Shown here piece by piece: positions 1 through 9,365 of a stretch of DNA of 64,000 nt (within the stretch, counting starts at the first letter, position 1; the number at the start of each line of letters is the position of its first letter). The notes beneath the pieces were generated by a model. That model was not told the DNA's origin and did not search any database. It worked only from the letters and a program-made list of their open reading frames with translations. Origin of the DNA: Candidatus Kirkpatrickella diaphorinae (GTDB lineage Bacteria > Pseudomonadota > Alphaproteobacteria > Acetobacterales > Acetobacteraceae); assembly GCF_025736875.1 (NCBI RefSeq), contig NZ_CP107052.1, positions 291,001 to 355,000 of the forward strand, given 5' to 3'. A program made the translations under genes and the position numbers.

Positions 1-70
1 GTTGTTTCCGCGGCGCCCCCTGCCTATCTATCGAGCCGACGCATTTCAATTTTAGGAAAGATCGAAACCG

Positions 71-1465
71 ATGGACCCGGATCGCTTCGCTACCGCGCCT
101 GAACGCTGGACGCCGGCAAGCTGGCGCTCTTTCCCCGTGCGTCAGATGCCGCGATACCCCGATGACGCAGCGCTTGAAGCCGTTGAAGCCCGGCTTCGCA
201 AATATCCGCCCCTCGTCTTTGCGGGGGAGGCAGAGCGCCTGCGCCTCCAGCTTGCCAAGGCGGCACAAGGTGAGGCTTTTATCTTGCAAGGCGGAAATTG
301 CGCTGAAAGCTTCGCGGAGTTTCAGGCCGATAACATTCGGGACACTTTCCGGGTGCTCCTGCAAATGGCGGTCGTGCTGACATTCGCGGCCCGCGTGCCC
401 GTCGTGAAAATCGGCCGCATGGCGGGGCAGTATGCCAAGCCACGTTCCTCCGATGAGGAAACGCGTGAGGGCGTCACGTTACCCTGTTACCGTGGTGACA
501 TCATCAACGGGCCGGATTTTACGGAAGCCGCGCGTATTCCCGACCCGGCACGGATGGAAACAGGTTATTTCCATTCCGTGGGGGTAATGAATCTTCTCCG
601 TGCCTTCGCGAATGGCGGTTACGCCAATCTTAACAAGGTTCATAAGTGGAATCTGGGCTTCGTGCAGCGCTCGCCGTCCGGCAAACGTTATGCCGACCTC
701 GCCAATCGTATTGACGAGGCGCTCGGATTTATCTCAGCTTGCGGCTTTGATGCCGCGGCGCCACAATTTAACGAGACTGAATTCTACACCTCTCATGAAG
801 CGCTTCTTTTACCTTATGAGCAGGCTTTGACGCGGGTCGATAGTCTGACCGGTAAATGGTACGATTGCTCAGCGCATTTTCTCTGGATCGGGGACAGGAC
901 GCGGCAGCCTGAGGGGGCGCATGTTGAATTCCTCCGCGGTGTCAGCAACCCGATCGGCATCAAGGTCGGGCCGACATCCACCGTTGAGGATCTGGAGAAG
1001 CTTTTGCAGATCCTCAACCCGAAGGATGAGGCGGGTCGTATCACCCTCATCTCCCGTATGGGCCGCAGCAAAGTGCGGACGCATCTGCCGCCCCTCCTCG
1101 CGGCTGTGCAGAAGACAGGGCGCACCGTGACATGGATCTGCGACCCGATGCATGGCAATACGACCACGACGGCGGATAAGGTCAAAACACGCTCTTTTGA
1201 AGCGATCCTGGATGAAGTTATCGGGTTTTTCTCGGTCTTTCAGGAAGCGGGGCTTCGGCCCGGCGGCGTGCATCTGGAGATGACCGGTCAGGATGTCACG
1301 GAATGTGTCGGGGGGGCGCAATGTCTGACAGAGGCGGATCTCGCAGGACGTTATGAAACATTCTGCGATCCACGACTGAATGCGGAGCAGTCGCTTGAAA
1401 TGGCCTTCCTCCTCGCCAATGAACTGACAGGCTGTTTCGCACCGGCGCTGGAACAAGCGGGTTGA
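71..1465 (+). CDS. aroG: 3-deoxy-7-phosphoheptulonate synthase, class II (DAHP synthase)
   Basis: Joins phosphoenolpyruvate and erythrose 4-phosphate to give DAHP, the first step of the shikimate pathway, in the cytosol. The 464-residue length and motifs fit the class II (plant/Mycobacterium-like) family: GGNCAES around residue 77 supplies the metal-binding Cys, DPMHGN the His (361), HLEMTG the Glu (403) and FCDPRLN the Asp (433). These four ligands match the known class II metal site. An AGGAAAG ribosome site lies about 10 bases before the ATG. The stop codon overlaps the TTG start proposed for pncB, so the two genes are probably co-transcribed. Symbol usage for class II enzymes varies between aroG, aroF and aroH. 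Confidence 0.95.
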   Translation: MDPDRFATAPERWTPASWRSFPVRQMPRYPDDAALEAVEARLRKYPPLVFAGEAERLRLQLAKAAQGEAFILQGGNCAESFAEFQADNIRDTFRVLLQMAVVLTFAARVPVVKIGRMAGQYAKPRSSDEETREGVTLPCYRGDIINGPDFTEAARIPDPARMETGYFHSVGVMNLLRAFANGGYANLNKVHKWNLGFVQRSPSGKRYADLANRIDEALGFISACGFDAAAPQFNETEFYTSHEALLLPYEQALTRVDSLTGKWYDCSAHFLWIGDRTRQPEGAHVEFLRGVSNPIGIKVGPTSTVEDLEKLLQILNPKDEAGRITLISRMGRSKVRTHLPPLLAAVQKTGRTVTWICDPMHGNTTTTADKVKTRSFEAILDEVIGFFSVFQEAGLRPGGVHLEMTGQDVTECVGGAQCLTEADLAGRYETFCDPRLNAEQSLEMAFLLANELTGCFAPALEQAG

Positions 1466-2688
1466 GCACGTCCAAACTTTTCGGCCATGCCTCGATCTGG
1501 CGTGGCGTCATGGAACGCGCCGACGCGCCGACCCGGAGGATCATGCGGGCGACGCTCTCCGCGGCGGATGTGCCAGGCTGGACGGACGTTTATTTCAACC
1601 GCACGGAAAATATCGTCGTCGCCCAGGGCGATATGCAGGTGACATACGCCTTTTTCATTCGTCGCCCCGTCCTCGCGGCCCTTGGGCCGATGCTGGAATG
1701 TCTTGAAAAAGTGACGACTGAGAAAGGCGTCAAAGTGGATGTGGCGTTGCCCTTCCGGGAAGGGGCGTGGGTCGGGGCCGGGGAGCCGATTGCGTTCCTC
1801 ACCGGTCCTTTCTCACAATTAGCGTCTCTGGAAACGATTCTTCTGCAAAAATTGGGGAGTTGCTGCGTCGCGGCGCATAATGCCTATCAAATGGCCGTGT
1901 CGATGCCCCGGACACCCTTCCTCGCCATGGATGCACGCCATTGCACAGGGCCGGAAATGCAGATCATGATGGCTTACGCCGCCGCGGTCGGCAGCCGCGC
2001 GGCCAATCAGGAAGGTGCTGTCGGTTTCGTCAATTCCGCGAATGACGTGACTGCTTTTCTGTTCGGGCAGGCACATGGTGCGGGGACGATGCCGCACGCA
2101 CTGGTCGGTTATGCGGGCAGCACCATCCGGGCGGCGGAAATCTATCATGACCGCTACCCGCAGGAAAAAATGACCGTCCTCGTCGATTATTTCGCGCAGG
2201 AGGTCACGGACACCATCGCCCTTTGCCAGAGATTTCCGCGCCTGGCGGAAAAGGGGGATCTCAGCATCAGGTTGGACACACATGGCGGGCGCTTTCTTGA
2301 AGGGCTCGATACGCAGAAATCCTACGCGATACTGGAGAAGCATGTGCCCGGCGTGACACGGCGTTACCGCTCAGAGGCGGAGCTGCGTTACCTGATCGGG
2401 TCGGGTGTTTCCGCAGCGGCATTATGGCGGATGCGTGAGGTGCTGGATGCGCATGGGGGTGCCCAAGTCAAAATCGTCGCCTCATCCGGTTTCGGGGTGG
2501 AAAAATGCCTCGCCATGCATGATGCGCGGGCCCCGGCAGATATTATCGGCACAGGGTCTTATCTGCCGCATAAATGGGACGAAACCTACGCGACGGCCGA
2601 TATCGTCGCTTATGACGGCGTGTTACGCGTCAAATCAGGGCGTGAGCACTTGATGGCGCGCTGGCAGGAATTCAGGAAGAGCAAGTAA
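1462..2688 (+). CDS. pncB: nicotinate phosphoribosyltransferase
   Basis: Converts nicotinate and PRPP to nicotinate mononucleotide in NAD salvage (Preiss-Handler pathway). The protein has the family's N-terminal segment ending [10 protein letters not shown], a RHCTGPEM segment, the [10 protein letters not shown] segment of the NAPRTase/NadC-like barrel and a C-terminal [10 protein letters not shown] / [11 protein letters not shown] phosphate-binding region. Its 408 residues are normal for the family. A TTG start at 1462 overlaps the aroG stop by 4 bases (TTGA), suggesting coupling; an ATG at 1510 is the alternative and would drop 16 residues. A small acidic protein follows after one base. The family call is firm, the exact start is not. 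Confidence 0.9.
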   Translation: MSTSKLFGHASIWRGVMERADAPTRRIMRATLSAADVPGWTDVYFNRTENIVVAQGDMQVTYAFFIRRPVLAALGPMLECLEKVTTEKGVKVDVALPFREGAWVGAGEPIAFLTGPFSQLASLETILLQKLGSCCVAAHNAYQMAVSMPRTPFLAMDARHCTGPEMQIMMAYAAAVGSRAANQEGAVGFVNSANDVTAFLFGQAHGAGTMPHALVGYAGSTIRAAEIYHDRYPQEKMTVLVDYFAQEVTDTIALCQRFPRLAEKGDLSIRLDTHGGRFLEGLDTQKSYAILEKHVPGVTRRYRSEAELRYLIGSGVSAAALWRMREVLDAHGGAQVKIVASSGFGVEKCLAMHDARAPADIIGTGSYLPHKWDETYATADIVAYDGVLRVKSGREHLMARWQEFRKSK

Positions 2689-2689
2689 T

Positions 2690-3076
2690 ATGACCAAGCC
2701 CGACGCGCCCGAGGCGCAAAGCTGGACGGTGCGCATCATGGACCATTCCGGTGCATCGGAAGATGATATTGTCGAGAACATTCCCAAATTTGTGGATCTG
2801 GCGCATGCGAATGCCTTCGCGCGCGCTTATGTGCGCGACAGCATCGAACGCGGGCGCGTTCGCGGGGCGTCGCCGCGGGATGTTATTGAAAACTGGTATA
2901 GTTTCGGTGAAGATGCGGTCGTTGTCGATGCGGGTGATGATGGTTGGCGCTCAGCCAATGAACTTGATGATTTCGCCGCCAACCCCGCCACACCGATGGA
3001 ACGCGACTGGCGTGCGCTGGACCCGCGCCGCCTGATTGAGGATGACGAAGAATTCTTCCCGGGAGGGGAAGGTTAG
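2690..3076 (+). CDS. small acidic protein of unknown function
   Basis: A 128-residue cytosolic protein rich in Asp and Glu, with no signal peptide or membrane segment. It starts with WTVRIMDHSG, has a central VRDSIERGR helix-like stretch and a GEDAVVVDAGDDGW strand-like segment, and ends in an acidic RLIEDDEEFFPGGEG tail. The ATG comes one base after the pncB stop and has a good AGGAAGAG ribosome site inside the end of pncB, so it is the third gene of the aroG-pncB transcript. I do not recognise a family. The position suggests only co-expression with NAD salvage and aromatic synthesis. Confidence 0.75.
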   Translation: MTKPDAPEAQSWTVRIMDHSGASEDDIVENIPKFVDLAHANAFARAYVRDSIERGRVRGASPRDVIENWYSFGEDAVVVDAGDDGWRSANELDDFAANPATPMERDWRALDPRRLIEDDEEFFPGGEG

Positions 3077-3222
3077 ATCATCCTTCATGCCGTAATTGCC
3101 AGCCAAGGCCACGTGCGGCGCGATGACATAACCTCACTGCCATCGACATATGTTTAACGGGGAATATCTCTGCCAGCTTTTTACGACTGGAAATTTATCT
3201 CACGGCGCGGCATAGAGAGCGC

Positions 3223-4557
3223 ATGAAACTCCGCTTTGCTCCCAGTCCTACAGGTTATCTTCATGTTGGCAATGCGCGTCTTGCCATTGCCAATGCGCTT
3301 TATGCGCGGCACCACGCGGCGCAGTTTCTTCTTCGTATCGATGATACGGATACAGGCCGGTCCAAAGCGGAATATGAAAACGCCATTCAAACGGACCTCA
3401 CCTGGCTTGGAATTGCCTGGGACGAAACGGCCCGACAGACGGCCCGGCTTGACCGCTATCAGGCCGCCATTGAAGCGCTGAAAGCGAGCGGACGCCTTTA
3501 TCCCTGCTTCGAGACGGAACAGGAACTGGCCGCCAAGCGAGAGGCGCGCATCCGCGCCCGAAAGCCCCCGATTTATGACCGCGCGATGCTGTCCCTGACG
3601 GCGGAACAGCGCGCCAAGGCAGAAGCAAACGGGAAAGTGCCTCACTGGCGCTTCCGCCTGACAAACGGGCACCGCGCCTGGCAGGATCTCGTCATGGGGG
3701 CATGCCAGGTCAAACTTACCGCAATTTCCGACCCCGTGCTGGTGCGGGCGGATGGCACCATCCTTTACACCCTCGCTTCCGTCGTTGATGACCTCGAACT
3801 CGGCGTGACCCACATCATTCGTGGTGAAGATCACATCACCAATACGGGGGTGCAGCTCGATATTATTGAGGCTTTGGCCGGGCCGAAAGCGCGTTTTACC
3901 TTTGCCCACCTGCCGCTCCTGTTGGATGAAGGCGGGGGTAAATTATCCAAGAGGTTTGACTCCCTTTCCCTCAAATCCCTGCGTCAGGATGGGGTGGAGC
4001 CGGATGCGATTATTTCTTACCTTTCCCGCATCGGCAGTGCCCTGAACCCTGAGCCGATGAATTTTGATGAGGCGGCCAGGTCCTATGATATCAGCGCGAT
4101 CTCCCGGGCGGCGGCGCGTTTTGACATGCGCCAGTTGCTCGGTCTTAATCGTCGCCTGCTTCAGGGCCGCGCCTATGAGGCGGTGAAGTCCCGCCTGCCT
4201 TCCGACCTGCCGGAGGCCTTCTGGGACGTCATCCGGCATAATATTGATCTTCTGCCTGAAGCGGCGCATTGGTGGTCGATCGTCAAGGATGACATCACGC
4301 CGCCCGCTTTGAAGGCGGAGGCGGATTTCCTCAGCCAGGCCATCACGGTCCTGCCGACCGGCGCATGGGATGAATCGGTCTGGCAGATATGGGTCTCAGC
4401 CCTGAAAGCGGCGTCCGGCCGCGCCGGGAAATCGCTTTTCATGCCGCTTCGCCTCGCTTTGACGGGAGAGGAAAACGGGCCGGAACTAAAGGCGATCCTG
4501 CCCTTTATCGGACGGGAAAAAACCGTGCGACGGTTGGAAGAGGCGGCGGCAAACTAA
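3223..4557 (+). CDS. gltX: glutamyl-tRNA synthetase (class I)
   Basis: Charges tRNA with glutamate. The 444-residue protein begins MKLRFAPSPTGYLHVGN, where HVGN (14-17) is the HIGH signature; RGEDH (200-204) and the KMSKS counterpart KLSKR (240-244) follow in the expected order. The C-terminal anticodon-binding part is short compared with about 470 residues for many bacterial enzymes. Many alphaproteobacteria carry two GltX paralogues, one of which may charge tRNA-Gln for later amidation; nothing here decides which this is. It has its own 146-base upstream gap and ends 36 bases from the convergent pssA. Confidence 0.92.
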   Translation: MKLRFAPSPTGYLHVGNARLAIANALYARHHAAQFLLRIDDTDTGRSKAEYENAIQTDLTWLGIAWDETARQTARLDRYQAAIEALKASGRLYPCFETEQELAAKREARIRARKPPIYDRAMLSLTAEQRAKAEANGKVPHWRFRLTNGHRAWQDLVMGACQVKLTAISDPVLVRADGTILYTLASVVDDLELGVTHIIRGEDHITNTGVQLDIIEALAGPKARFTFAHLPLLLDEGGGKLSKRFDSLSLKSLRQDGVEPDAIISYLSRIGSALNPEPMNFDEAARSYDISAISRAAARFDMRQLLGLNRRLLQGRAYEAVKSRLPSDLPEAFWDVIRHNIDLLPEAAHWWSIVKDDITPPALKAEADFLSQAITVLPTGAWDESVWQIWVSALKAASGRAGKSLFMPLRLALTGEENGPELKAILPFIGREKTVRRLEEAAAN

Positions 4558-4593
4558 GTCTCGTCGCGCTGGTGGCCCGTTTTCCCGACAGCG

Positions 4594-5448
4594 TCAAGTG
4601 ACCGCTTCGACTTCCTCCGAGAGCGCCTCGGCCTCCCTCTTCAGCTTTTTGAAGCTTTGACGGCTGAACGGGATCATCAGCAGATAGACGAGGGCGGCGA
4701 GGGCCAGGGCGGCCCAGGGGTCAGAGATCAGGAAGGTCGCGTAAAGAACCGTCCCAAGCATGATCGGCAGAATATGCCGTGATGGTATCCTGAAGTTCTT
4801 GAACGACCAGACGGGCGTCGTGGAAACCAGCAAAGCTGCGGTCATCATCAACATGATGGCGGAGAGAAGCGGCTGATGAGCGCAGGTAAAGAGCCATTCT
4901 GACTGAATGCGGCGCGCCTCCAACCCCATAAAGAGCGGGAAGAGCACAATCAGCGCCCCCGCAGGCGCCGGGACACCGGTAAAGTAATTCGCGGAATAAG
5001 CAGGTTTGTCATCATCAGCGAGGCTGGCATTAAAACGCGCGAGGCGCAGCGCCATGCAAACCGTAAAAAGGATGCAGGGAATAAAGCCATAGCGCCCCCC
5101 CTCCCATTGCAGCGTCCACAGAAAAAGCAGCAGGGAGGGTGCGACACCGAAACAGACGAAGTCGGACAGGCTGTCAAATTCAGCGCCAAAATGCGATGTC
5201 GCATGCAGAAGCCGCGCAATCCGTCCGTCGAGCCCGTCAATACAGGCGGCGACCAGGAGGGCAATCGCCGCTTCCTCAAACCGGCTTTCAATACCAAAGC
5301 GAATGGCGCTCAACCCGGCACACAGGCCGAGCATCGTCAGAATATTCGGGATCAGCCGGTTAAAGGACAGGCCCCGCACGCGGGGGCGTCGCACACGAAG
5401 GGGGTTGAGGCGTCTTAGGCGCCGCTTTCTGGCTCGGTTATGTGGCAT
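4594..5448 (-). CDS. pssA: CDP-diacylglycerol--serine O-phosphatidyltransferase
   Basis: Makes phosphatidylserine from CDP-diacylglycerol and serine in the inner membrane. The CDP-alcohol phosphotransferase signature is complete: DGLDGRIAR, then eight residues, G, and the paired Asp of FDSLSD. Several hydrophobic membrane segments follow, and the N-terminus is strongly basic. The start chosen is MPHNRARK, 10 bases after the psd stop; an upstream ATG at 5472 would overlap psd. It is the second gene of a psd-pssA pair, so successive enzymes of phosphatidylethanolamine synthesis are made together. The substrate could be checked only experimentally, but this pairing is typical for PssA. Confidence 0.92.
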   Translation of the reverse strand: MPHNRARKRRLRRLNPLRVRRPRVRGLSFNRLIPNILTMLGLCAGLSAIRFGIESRFEEAAIALLVAACIDGLDGRIARLLHATSHFGAEFDSLSDFVCFGVAPSLLLFLWTLQWEGGRYGFIPCILFTVCMALRLARFNASLADDDKPAYSANYFTGVPAPAGALIVLFPLFMGLEARRIQSEWLFTCAHQPLLSAIMLMMTAALLVSTTPVWSFKNFRIPSRHILPIMLGTVLYATFLISDPWAALALAALVYLLMIPFSRQSFKKLKREAEALSEEVEAVT

Positions 5449-5458
5449 GTTCGCGATA

Positions 5459-6136
5459 TTAAAGTTCTGCAATCACCGTCTCGCCGCCGACCATTTTCTG
5501 ACCGACACTGACCAGAGGCGTAACGCCGTGCGGCAGGTAAAGATCGGTGCGAGAGCCGAAACGGATCAGCCCGAAGCGTTCACCCGGCTCATAAGTGCTG
5601 CCCTCTTCCGCGTAGCAGACGATCCTGCGGGCGATGAGGCCGGCAATTTGGACGATGGCCATATGGCGCCCGTCATCCAGCGTCAGGCGGACTTCATTCC
5701 GCTCATTGAGATCTGAGGCTTTATCGAGACTGGCATTGATGAATTGCCCTTCATGATAGGCGACGCGCGTGACGACCCCCTTTGACGGCATCCGGTTGAT
5801 ATGCACATCCAGTACGGAAAGAAACGTGGCGACGCGCCAGACAGGCTGATCCCCCATATCCAATGCTGCCGGTGGGGTGGCCAGTTCCACCGATGTGATA
5901 TGACCATCCGCCGGCGCGAGAGCCAGGTTGGCGCGGACGGGGGAAACACGTTTCGGGTCGCGGAAAAAATAGAGGCAGAAGGCAAGTCCCGCCAGCCCGA
6001 CATGCCCGACCCAACGCGTCGCCCGCCATGGCGTGGCGCGGCCGATCAGGGTGAGAAGCCCCGTCAAAGCGAGGAAAGGAGTCGCCGCCTTGTGAGGGGG
6101 GGCGATGACGGTTCGGATGGATTGCAAAAGGGACAT
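5459..6136 (-). CDS. psd: phosphatidylserine decarboxylase proenzyme
   Basis: Decarboxylates phosphatidylserine to phosphatidylethanolamine using a pyruvoyl group formed by self-cleavage. The protein is about 225 residues, the short form found in alphaproteobacteria, with two N-terminal hydrophobic segments, FFRDPKR, the APADGHI segment, a VHINRMPS catalytic-His region and the cleavage site RFGSRTDLYLP near the C-terminus (Gly-Ser in place of the LGST of long forms). I start at MSLLQSIRT because an AAAGGTTTT ribosome-like site precedes it; a longer reading to 6226 adds an atypical N-terminus. It lies directly upstream of pssA on the same strand. Confidence 0.92.
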   Translation of the reverse strand: MSLLQSIRTVIAPPHKAATPFLALTGLLTLIGRATPWRATRWVGHVGLAGLAFCLYFFRDPKRVSPVRANLALAPADGHITSVELATPPAALDMGDQPVWRVATFLSVLDVHINRMPSKGVVTRVAYHEGQFINASLDKASDLNERNEVRLTLDDGRHMAIVQIAGLIARRIVCYAEEGSTYEPGERFGLIRFGSRTDLYLPHGVTPLVSVGQKMVGGETVIAEL

Positions 6137-6329
6137 GGTAAAACCTTTACTGCCTGCACCGGCCAGGGTCGTCAAACGATGTCGACCGACCGGCATATGG
6201 AGCGTATCAGCCTGAGACGGCGCCAATCCTACATGATGTCACGCGGTTTAACGAGGGCTTTAGACCGGAAGAGGCACTGGAGAGGGCGACGAGACCCGGA
6301 ACGACGCCGCACAGTCAGGGTGCATCCCC

Positions 6330-7217
6330 TTAAGTCGGAAAAAACTGTCGGACAATACGGCGTGTGATTTCCGCGATGAGGCGATCCTGCGCCCGGCGAC
6401 TCAGCGTCGTGCCTGTGAGATATATGGCGACCGACATCATCGTGCCGTCACGGAGATTGACAAGACCAATATCGCCGCGCGTGCCATGTGCGCCCGCGCC
6501 GGATTTGTCATAGACATCCGCCTTGCGCCCCAGCCCGGATTGTATCAGGGAGGATGTCAGTGGGGCATTGCGCATCCAATAAGTGAGGCGTCGCCGGGAG
6601 GGGCGGGACAGGACGTTACCGGTCAAAATCTTTTCAATATTGCGGCGCATCGCCTCGGGAGAGGTCGTATCTCGTTCATCACCGGCTTCCGCCGCGTTCA
6701 AAGCCGGTTCATAACGGTCGAGGCGGGAGACAGGGTCATTGATCTGCCTTGCAAATCGCGTCCAGCCCGCCGGGCCGCCTAATTCCTGCAAGATGAGATT
6801 GGCTGCACTATTGTCGCTCTGCCGGAAGGCGGCAGCGCAGATCGCGTTCAAAGACATACCGCCTTCATGAAGGTGGCGTTTCGCGACAGGCGCGTAGAAT
6901 TGAATGTCCCTCTCCGTATAGCGGATAAATTGTCGCAAGTCCCGCTTGCCCGAGTCCACCAGCGCCAATAAGGCAGCAACCGAGATGAATTTATGCGTGC
7001 TGCACATCGGGAAAAGCTGGTCAGGCTGAAATGCCAGCATGCGCCTTTCACCGTGAAGCCGCGCGGAAAAACCGATCCGACCACCCGTGCGCTTCTGTAA
7101 GGCGTCGATATCTCGCGCCCCGCTGAAATCCGCGATTTCCGCGCCGAAAGCCCGTGGCGCCAGCACAGCGCTGATGCCTGAAGCCAGAATTTCTCGGCGG
7201 GTCGAGCGGTGAGACAT
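6330..7217 (-). CDS. bla: class A beta-lactamase with Tat-like signal peptide
   Basis: A serine beta-lactamase that would hydrolyse beta-lactams in the periplasm. All class A elements are visible when started at MSHRST: STHK (73-76, nucleophile Ser and Lys), SDN (134-136), EPALN (170-174, the general-base Glu) and KSG (238-240). The N-terminus TRREILASG followed by a hydrophobic stretch and AFGA looks like a twin-arginine signal peptide. At 295 residues it has normal length. A longer start at 7274 is possible but would bury the signal sequence. It stands alone between psd and the divergent gloB, with no AmpR-like regulator beside it. The substrate range cannot be read from the sequence. Confidence 0.9.
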   Translation of the reverse strand: MSHRSTRREILASGISAVLAPRAFGAEIADFSGARDIDALQKRTGGRIGFSARLHGERRMLAFQPDQLFPMCSTHKFISVAALLALVDSGKRDLRQFIRYTERDIQFYAPVAKRHLHEGGMSLNAICAAAFRQSDNSAANLILQELGGPAGWTRFARQINDPVSRLDRYEPALNAAEAGDERDTTSPEAMRRNIEKILTGNVLSRPSRRRLTYWMRNAPLTSSLIQSGLGRKADVYDKSGAGAHGTRGDIGLVNLRDGTMMSVAIYLTGTTLSRRAQDRLIAEITRRIVRQFFPT

Positions 7218-7379
7218 TGTTCGGGCGCCTCGCAAAGTCAGGTGAAGCGCGTTGCGTCCTTCTGCGCGCATCAACGCAGTCTGCCGTAAAAACGCCCGTT
7301 CGACACGTTCCTTTTTTCGACAGGCGTCGGGACGTGCTATTCCCTGTCAGGCGTTCTTATTTAAAGCGGTGAGACCAGG

Positions 7380-8099
7380 ATGAAAATGCACGTCACCCCC
7401 CTGCGAGCTTTCGGGGATAATTACATATGGATGATCCATGATCCGCAAACCGGCACGATTGCGGTGGTGGACCCTGGCGAGGCCGCACCCGTTTTCGAAG
7501 CGTTGGAAAATGCATCGTTGGATGCAATTTTGCTGACCCATCACCATCAGGACCATATTGGCGGTGCGGAGGCTTTACGGTCAGTCACAGGGGCGCGCAT
7601 CATCGGGGCGGCGTCCCAGGCGCATCGATTGCCGCGCCTTGATGTGGCCGTCAAAGAAGGGGACGTCATTGAGGTGGGGGCCTTGCGCGGCAACGTCATG
7701 GAAACGCCCGGCCATGTGCTGGGGCATCTCAGCTTTTTCTTCCCGGAAGGGCCGGCTTTATTCAGTGGAGACACGTTATTCAGCATGGGCTGCGGTCGCC
7801 TGTTTGAGGGGACGCCGGAAATGATGTTCCAAACGCTTAAGAAATACGCCGCCCTGCCCGACGAGACGAAACTCTATTGCGGGCATGAATATACATTGTC
7901 CAACCTCGCTTTCGCCCGCACGCTCAACCCCAATGATGATGCTCTCCGCGCTTACGATCTGAAAGCGCGGGCCTTACGTGACGCCGGGCAGCCGACCCTG
8001 CCAAGCCTTCTGGGGGAGGAGCGGCAGCTCAATCCGTTCCTAACCGCCAATTCGAGTGGGAAACTTGGCCAGTTGCGGGCTTTGAAAGATTCCTTCTGA
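7380..8099 (+). CDS. gloB: hydroxyacylglutathione hydrolase (glyoxalase II)
   Basis: Hydrolyses S-lactoylglutathione to lactate and glutathione in methylglyoxal detoxification. This is a metallo-beta-lactamase-fold protein with the dinuclear metal signature THHHQDHIGG (His 54, 56, Asp 58, His 59), then GHVLGHLSF, SGDTLFSMGCGR and CGHEYT, all in family order. Its 239 residues match the family. It is divergent from bla and its stop lies 5 bases from the convergent stop of the next gene. A GAGACCAGG sequence precedes the ATG. Confidence 0.93.
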   Translation: MKMHVTPLRAFGDNYIWMIHDPQTGTIAVVDPGEAAPVFEALENASLDAILLTHHHQDHIGGAEALRSVTGARIIGAASQAHRLPRLDVAVKEGDVIEVGALRGNVMETPGHVLGHLSFFFPEGPALFSGDTLFSMGCGRLFEGTPEMMFQTLKKYAALPDETKLYCGHEYTLSNLAFARTLNPNDDALRAYDLKARALRDAGQPTLPSLLGEERQLNPFLTANSSGKLGQLRALKDSF

Positions 8100-8104
8100 C
8101 CGCG

Positions 8105-9100
8105 TCAGGAGGGGGAAGAAAAGGTAAGCGCGTCGAAAAGCGTCCGTAACTGCCCATGTGCGGCGGGTTCTATCTGCCAGTGCTGAACGCGGAGGCTGAA
8201 AATAACGTGGTCGGGCACGTCTCCATCCATTTTCTCCAGCAAGTCCAACAGACGCGCGCGGGCGGCGTCCTCTAACGGTGATTGATGCGCGCTGCGCCAA
8301 CCTTCAATGGCTGACTTGATGTTCCACATTTCAGTCGTCAATTCTCCATCGCCCTGACCATCAATTTTACCTGACAAAAGCATGGCGAGCGGACCGACAT
8401 GCCCCGCGACCTGCTGAATATAGGCGCGGCTCAAGTGAAGGGTGCCGGAAGCGGCTTCGCGCTTCAAATCAAGCGCCGCCTTGATTTGCGCGTCTGTGAG
8501 CGTCATGGAGAGCAGCGGAAAAGACGCGGCATTATCCGTTCCAAATGTCGGCGACGAAGTGAGCCGATTAGACCGAGCGGAGAGGGCGACGCTGAGAAGC
8601 TTCTGCGCATCCGGTGGCTGGATGAGGACATCGCCATCCAAATGCGGTGCCGCGACGGAGAAAGCGGGCTCAGACCGGGAAACAATGGAAAGATCGGTGA
8701 CGCGGAAGCCTGTCCACCGGCCCAGGCGATTGAGCTTGAGATGGACGGACGAAGCGGTCACAACATCCCCCTCATCACGCCGCGCGATCACAGTCGAGAA
8801 ATCAAGGCGCGGCCGCAAAAAAAGGTGATGGGTCACGGTGAGGGCGCGCGCTGAAAAATGGTGCCGCGCATCATCAATCATATCGATGTCACGATAAGTG
8901 AGCGCCGCCCCGAACAGGCGCGTCTGCTTTTGGATTGCCGGGTTATGAGCCATGTGCCAGCCATGTGCTTCCAACGCGATGATCGCGTGATGCATCTGTT
9001 GGTCAAGCATATGACGGGCCGACCAGGACGCCGTCACATGGGCGATGATTGTGCAAATGAGGCACACGGAAAAGCTTTTGATCAGCGTCCACGTGGTCAT
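8105..9100 (-). CDS. envelope protein, DUF2125-like
   Basis: From the start MTTWTLIKSF the protein has about 331 residues, with one N-terminal hydrophobic segment (roughly residues 6-26) that could be a signal peptide or anchor, and a beta-rich remainder without cysteines that suggest catalysis. The segment GWHMAHNPAIQ after the anchor and the repeated amphipathic strands recall the DUF2125 family of alphaproteobacterial envelope proteins, but I hold this only as a tentative match. A longer open frame to 9226 adds a polar stretch that would hide the signal segment. It stands alone on the minus strand, convergent with gloB. Confidence 0.65.
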   Translation of the reverse strand: MTTWTLIKSFSVCLICTIIAHVTASWSARHMLDQQMHHAIIALEAHGWHMAHNPAIQKQTRLFGAALTYRDIDMIDDARHHFSARALTVTHHLFLRPRLDFSTVIARRDEGDVVTASSVHLKLNRLGRWTGFRVTDLSIVSRSEPAFSVAAPHLDGDVLIQPPDAQKLLSVALSARSNRLTSSPTFGTDNAASFPLLSMTLTDAQIKAALDLKREAASGTLHLSRAYIQQVAGHVGPLAMLLSGKIDGQGDGELTTEMWNIKSAIEGWRSAHQSPLEDAARARLLDLLEKMDGDVPDHVIFSLRVQHWQIEPAAHGQLRTLFDALTFSSPS

Positions 9101-9288
9101 AAAGAGGCGTCCTTTAAGGTCACGTTTCGGGTTCGAAGCGGTTTTCTCCTGACTTCCCCGCGATTCCCGGTGAGTCAAGTTATCCCCAGCGCGCGTTCCG
9201 AGTTTCTTAACTAAAATTTTTGCCAACGCGGCATGTTTTGTTGAAAAACGAAGCGTATCGGGTCCCGGCGGGGGGTGGGGTCTTAATA

Positions 9289-9318
9289 AACGGGAAATAC
9301 CGTATCCCCGTTGTTTTT
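9289..9318. terminator. stem-loop with T tract between plsC and the DUF2125-like gene
   Basis: Arms AACGGG (9289-9294) and CCCGTT (9307-9312) flank a 12-base loop; TTTTT follows on the plus strand and a weaker TATTAAG on the minus strand. It lies just after the plsC stop, so it may end the minus-strand transcript, although the better T run is on the other strand. Confidence 0.35.
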
Positions 9319-9365
9319 ACTTATAAAAATCAGGGTAGAGAGAGTCGTTTCGTTTCCGGTGTCGT

